Of a DNA stretch of 44,353 nucleotides, positions 41,555-44,353 are shown in pieces. The notes below the pieces were generated by a model. That model did not search any database. It was not told where the DNA came from and worked only from the letters and a program-made list of their open reading frames with translations. Origin of the DNA: Gemmatimonadota bacterium (GTDB lineage Bacteria > Gemmatimonadota > Gemmatimonadetes > Longimicrobiales > Gaopeijiaceae); assembly GCA_015664885.1 (NCBI GenBank), contig DQPL01000112.1:1-44353 (forward strand). The letters are read 5' to 3'. The number at the start of each line of letters is the position of its first letter. Positions within the stretch are counted from its first letter, which is position 1. Position numbers and translations under genes: made by a program.

Positions 41555-41968
41555 CTAGTCGACTTCGGCAGCCCGGATCCTGGCGATGATGTCGGTCGTG
41601 GAGATGCCAGGCGTGTAGCCCACCGTGCGGTACAGGCCCATCGCCATCGGAATCCTGTAGCAGAGCTCTTCCATCTCGGTGGAAAAGTCATCTCCGTGCA
41701 GGACCAGATTTATGTTGTGCCGCTCGATCCAGGCACGGTCGATCGTGAGTGGTGCGTCGGCCACTACTTCATCGACGTAACGACAGCCCTCGACCGAAGC
41801 GACACGTTCCTCCATGGAAAATATGGGGCGGCGCTTGTAGCTCATCACCGTTTCATCCGCGTGAACGCCCACCAGGAGGTAGTCACCATGCTCCTTGGCC
41901 TGTCTGAGCATGCCCACATGACCGTAGTGGAATAGATCGGCGACCATGTCGACATAAACGCGTGTGAT
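41555..41968 (-). CDS. Cytidylyltransferase (glycerol-3-P/ethanolamine-P/choline-P type)
   Basis: A 137-residue nucleotidyltransferase of the TagD/GCT type. HxGH is present as FHYGH (residues 14-17), then RQAKEHGDYLLVGVHADE, KRRPIFSMEERVASVEGCRYVDEV and the C-terminal GISTTDIIARI. It joins CTP to a phospho-alcohol to give a CDP-alcohol. The N-terminal strand TRVYVDMVADLFHYGH requires a start near 41968. The codon there is ATC, with AGGAG eight bases upstream. The only in-frame ATG upstream (42109) lies inside LicD, and the next ATG would remove the first strand. The product would feed LicD or the sulfatase-fold transferase. Confidence 0.82.
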   Translation of the reverse strand: MTRVYVDMVADLFHYGHVGMLRQAKEHGDYLLVGVHADETVMSYKRRPIFSMEERVASVEGCRYVDEVVADAPLTIDRAWIERHNINLVLHGDDFSTEMEELCYRIPMAMGLYRTVGYTPGISTTDIIARIRAAEVD

Positions 41969-42014
41969 TTTATGGTCTCCTGTTAGGACTTCGAGTGCTG
42001 TTGATCGGGCGGCG

Positions 42015-42938
42015 TCAGAACTGTTCAGGGACCAGAGCGTCCACTCTGCCAGCGGGGTTCTGAGGATCCGGTCTATAGACGTAGTCGAAATGAGGGGCAA
42101 GCTGCTCACCGTAGAGGATCTCGTGGTGCTCTCCGTGCTCGACCCCGACTACGTATCCAGCTTGGCCGGGTAGACTGAAATAGACATAGCCATCTGTGTT
42201 CGTCTTTGCTTTGGCCAGCCCTGTCAGGACGGTCGTAGCGGCCAACGACACCACGGCCCCTTCGATCGAACGACCCTCGACGTCGAGGATCTTCAGACTG
42301 CCAGTGTGCCGTCGAGGGTCGAGTTCGTTGCTCAGGGCAATGATTCCCCCGGAGGTAGCGGGAAGAGTGGTCTCGGCCATGAGATCCAGGACTTCTCGTT
42401 CGAACGCGCCGGCCTTCTTCGGAACCATCCATTCCGGCCCATACTTGAGCCGGAGGTATTCCTCGGGCGGATTCGGGACCCAGAATTTCTCGCCGAGGAA
42501 ATCGATCTCTCTCAAGTCCGTGTGGAGCCTGACGGGGATTTGAGTCATCGGCCACTGGTAGATGCTGTCGTCAATGATCCGGTAGCAGGCCCAGTCGATC
42601 TGGCAGCCGGACTTCTTTAGGTCAACCGCGAGACTCAGCTCGTTCATATCGACGTTTGCGGCGAATCCGTCCTCCTCGAACACAGGAACTACGCTGTGTA
42701 CGCGCTCTTCGGTGAGACCGTGCAGGCCGATCACCGAGCCGATATCCAGGTCGTCATCCCATTCGATGAACGCATGATCCCTCACAGCGCCCAAACACGT
42801 GCCATGGCGCAAGAAGAAGACCAGTCCGAGTCGATCCAGGATCTGTTTTACGTCTTTGAGCACGGCTTCGGCCACGCTCATTTCCATGGGCTCGAAGACT
42901 GTGGTCCGCGGGGCTGTGGGCCGCTTGGCTATGGACAT
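42015..42938 (-). CDS. LicD-family phosphotransferase with C-terminal CarboxypepD-regulatory-like domain
   Basis: A 307-residue protein. Residues 30-70 hold the LicD core LGLVFFLRHGTCLGAVRDH and EWDDDLDIG, the acidic metal-binding motif of phosphocholine, ribitol-phosphate and glycerol-phosphate transferases. The core ends near residue 190. Residues 210-290 (SLKILDVEGRSIEGAVVSLAATTV, KAKTNTDGYVYFSLPG) form a beta-sandwich-like carboxypeptidase-regulatory repeat, an unusual addition. LicD moves a phospho-alcohol from a CDP-alcohol to a glycan, so the cytidylyltransferase just downstream is a natural donor enzyme. I chose the ATG at 42938; GAGGAG is very close to it, so the start could be a few codons off. 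Confidence 0.83.
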   Translation of the reverse strand: MSIAKRPTAPRTTVFEPMEMSVAEAVLKDVKQILDRLGLVFFLRHGTCLGAVRDHAFIEWDDDLDIGSVIGLHGLTEERVHSVVPVFEEDGFAANVDMNELSLAVDLKKSGCQIDWACYRIIDDSIYQWPMTQIPVRLHTDLREIDFLGEKFWVPNPPEEYLRLKYGPEWMVPKKAGAFEREVLDLMAETTLPATSGGIIALSNELDPRRHTGSLKILDVEGRSIEGAVVSLAATTVLTGLAKAKTNTDGYVYFSLPGQAGYVVGVEHGEHHEILYGEQLAPHFDYVYRPDPQNPAGRVDALVPEQF

Positions 42939-42957
42939 GCTCCTCAGTGCACTTCGT

Positions 42958-44353
42958 TTAGTTGCCTTCGTATACGATCCCGCCACCGACGACGGTCATG
43001 CGGATTGTAATATCCTTGATCTCGTCGACGGGTACAGCCGTCGGGTCGCTCGACAGGACCACGAAGTCGGCCAACTTGCCTACCTCGATCGATCCCTTGA
43101 TGTCTTCCTCGAACACCGAATACGCGCTTCCCATCGTCCATACTCGGATCGCCTCTTCGGGCGATATCCTCTGCTCGGGGCCGTAGACCTTCCCTTCGGC
43201 GCTCGTGCGCGTCACGAGGCTCTGAATGCGAAGCATCGGAATCGCGGCGCTGACCCCGTAGTCCGAATTGCCGGCTACGGGGATGCCCATGTCCAGCGCC
43301 AGCCGGTTGGTGTGCATCATGCTCCATCGATCCGCGCCGAACGCCTCCATCTTGTCGCCGTGCTCGTAGACATAGGAGTGCAGAACGAGGACGAGCTCGA
43401 GCTCCTTCACCCTCTGGAGAATGGCGGGACTCACCACGCTGGCATGTTCGATCCGGTGCCTGTGGTCCGATCTGGGCAGCCGGGCGAGAGCCTTCTCGAA
43501 CGCGTCGAGAAGCATCGTGATTTCCCGGTCACCGTTCGAGTGGACACCCACCTGGAATCCCCCCTCGTGGATCGTGAAAATCAGAGAATCCAGCTCGCTC
43601 TGTGTCTGGTCGGGTGGAATCCCGTAGTAGTCTCGCTCGCCCGTGGCCGGATTGACCATGTCGTAGGGCTCGAATAGCCAGGCGGTTCTCCCCGACAGAG
43701 AATTGCCGTGGTGCGCCTTGATGGGTCCGACCTTGAGCCACGAATCCCCGAAGTCCGTGCCGAGTCCCCCCGCCTGGAATTCATCGAGGTGCTCACTGAG
43801 AACCATCATGACCACACGAACGGGGGATCCCGGACCCACCGCCGCCCGGAACAGACGCAGTTTCTCGGGGCTCCCCCCCGCGTCGACGACCGTCGTGATG
43901 CCGGTCGTCGCGAACTGCCGGAGCGTGCGCTGGATCCCCCCCACTTCGTCCTGACTCGTGATCGGAGTCTCGGTCACCGCCTGGCGGAGAACACGGCAGG
44001 CGAGCTCACGGCAGACGCCGTTCGGCGTTCCATCGTCCGCTCGATCGAACGCTCCTCCGGGAGGGTCAGGAGTGTCCCGAGTGATCCCGGCGGCGCTCAT
44101 TACGAAGGAGTTCGCAACCCCGAGGTGACCACTCGAGTGGGTGATGTAGATGGCGTGACGGGTGGAGGCTTGATCCAGATCGGCTCGAGTAGGGTGTCGT
44201 CCGAGCTTGGTGTCCTCATAACGGACGCCGCGAATCCACTGGCCCTCCCGGACCAGCGCTGCTTTGGCCGCGAGCGCATCGATCAGATCGGCCATCGAAG
44301 CGACGCTGGCCGGGCGGAGGTCCACGGTAGCGAGGGGGGACGCTTCTGGATAC
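42958..44353 (-). CDS. Amidohydrolase family 3 (YtcJ-like), N-terminus outside window
   Basis: The frame stays open to the right edge, so the true start and the N-terminal HxH metal site are not in view; a GTG at 44325 is probably internal. The visible part has KAHHGNSLSGRT, VGVHSNGDREITMLL, HRHRIEHASVVSP (metal His), IPVAGNSDYGVSAAIPM (Asp) and the C-terminal RISPEEAIRVWTMGSAYSVFEEDIKGSIEVGKLADFVVLS, all standard for the YtcJ/AmidoHydro_3 group. These enzymes hydrolyse amides or N-acyl compounds. It is followed after 19 bases by LicD, so it may be part of that transcript, though the link is not obvious. Confidence 0.83.
   Translation of the reverse strand, partial: YPEASPLATVDLRPASVASMADLIDALAAKAALVREGQWIRGVRYEDTKLGRHPTRADLDQASTRHAIYITHSSGHLGVANSFVMSAAGITRDTPDPPGGAFDRADDGTPNGVCRELACRVLRQAVTETPITSQDEVGGIQRTLRQFATTGITTVVDAGGSPEKLRLFRAAVGPGSPVRVVMMVLSEHLDEFQAGGLGTDFGDSWLKVGPIKAHHGNSLSGRTAWLFEPYDMVNPATGERDYYGIPPDQTQSELDSLIFTIHEGGFQVGVHSNGDREITMLLDAFEKALARLPRSDHRHRIEHASVVSPAILQRVKELELVLVLHSYVYEHGDKMEAFGADRWSMMHTNRLALDMGIPVAGNSDYGVSAAIPMLRIQSLVTRTSAEGKVYGPEQRISPEEAIRVWTMGSAYSVFEEDIKGSIEVGKLADFVVLSSDPTAVPVDEIKDITIRMTVVGGGIVYEGN

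Overview
The window is high-GC, gene-dense DNA from a bacterium, most likely a Gemmatimonadota or a close relative such as Acidobacteriota. This placement is an inference. It rests on the decayed PadR/ADOP-type permease pair, several Tat- and Sec-exported enzymes, the cytochrome c plus copper-monooxygenase-like protein, and the N-terminal domain of the edge protein. No rRNA, tRNA, CRISPR array or insertion sequence was seen.

Layout. (1) 1-11075, minus strand: a near-continuous, overlapping operon for a cell-surface glycan or glycolipid. It runs ribA-like gene, glycoside hydrolase/glycosyltransferase fusion, ABC exporter, two GT-B glycosyltransferases, PIG-L deacetylase, exported LON-domain protein, Trm112-methyltransferase, and an edge gene. 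(2) 11171-15926, plus strand: a translationally coupled set of membrane sulfatase-fold phosphotransferase, cytochrome b561, FkbM methyltransferase, creatininase-family amidohydrolase and RibD-type reductase. (3) 16121-17317: three decayed genes, two of them meeting at one breakpoint. (4) 17516-20990: a small membrane protein, a cytochrome c/PHM-like copper protein and two secreted proteins. (5) 21007-25994: a minus operon of Zn-alcohol dehydrogenase, divergent PTPS homolog, GT4, methyltransferase and UPF0104 flippase-like protein (two frameshifts), divergent from a CDP-alcohol phosphatidyltransferase. (6) 26053-36030: exported enzymes, three of them with Tat signals (enolase superfamily, histone-deacetylase fold, ThDP enzyme), plus a B3 metallo-beta-lactamase, a cytochrome c and three more pseudogenes. 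(7) 36326-44353: a small coiled-coil membrane protein, NHL lipoprotein, serine beta-lactamase-like hydrolase, a conserved protein of uncertain function, and a minus operon of amidohydrolase, LicD, cytidylyltransferase and OPA-type transporter.

The most interesting proposal joins regions 1, 2 and 5. GTP cyclohydrolase II, a RibD-like reductase, a creatininase-family hydrolase (the family that contains the archaeal formamide hydrolase ArfB) and a PTPS fold with an altered active site would make a GTP-derived pyrimidine or pterin. The dehydrogenase, glycosyltransferase, methyltransferases, CDP-alcohol transferase, flippase-like protein and sulfatase-fold enzyme would turn it into a membrane-linked conjugate. 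From memory, a similar set of families occurs in actinomycetes around a structurally studied PTPS homolog; I know of no assigned product.

A second theme is decay. At least six genes carry single-base stops or indels, and several stops fall where a Tyr codon is expected. Two otherwise good genes have a well-placed ATC where a start codon should be. Either the genome is eroding or this assembly carries base errors; read mapping would decide.
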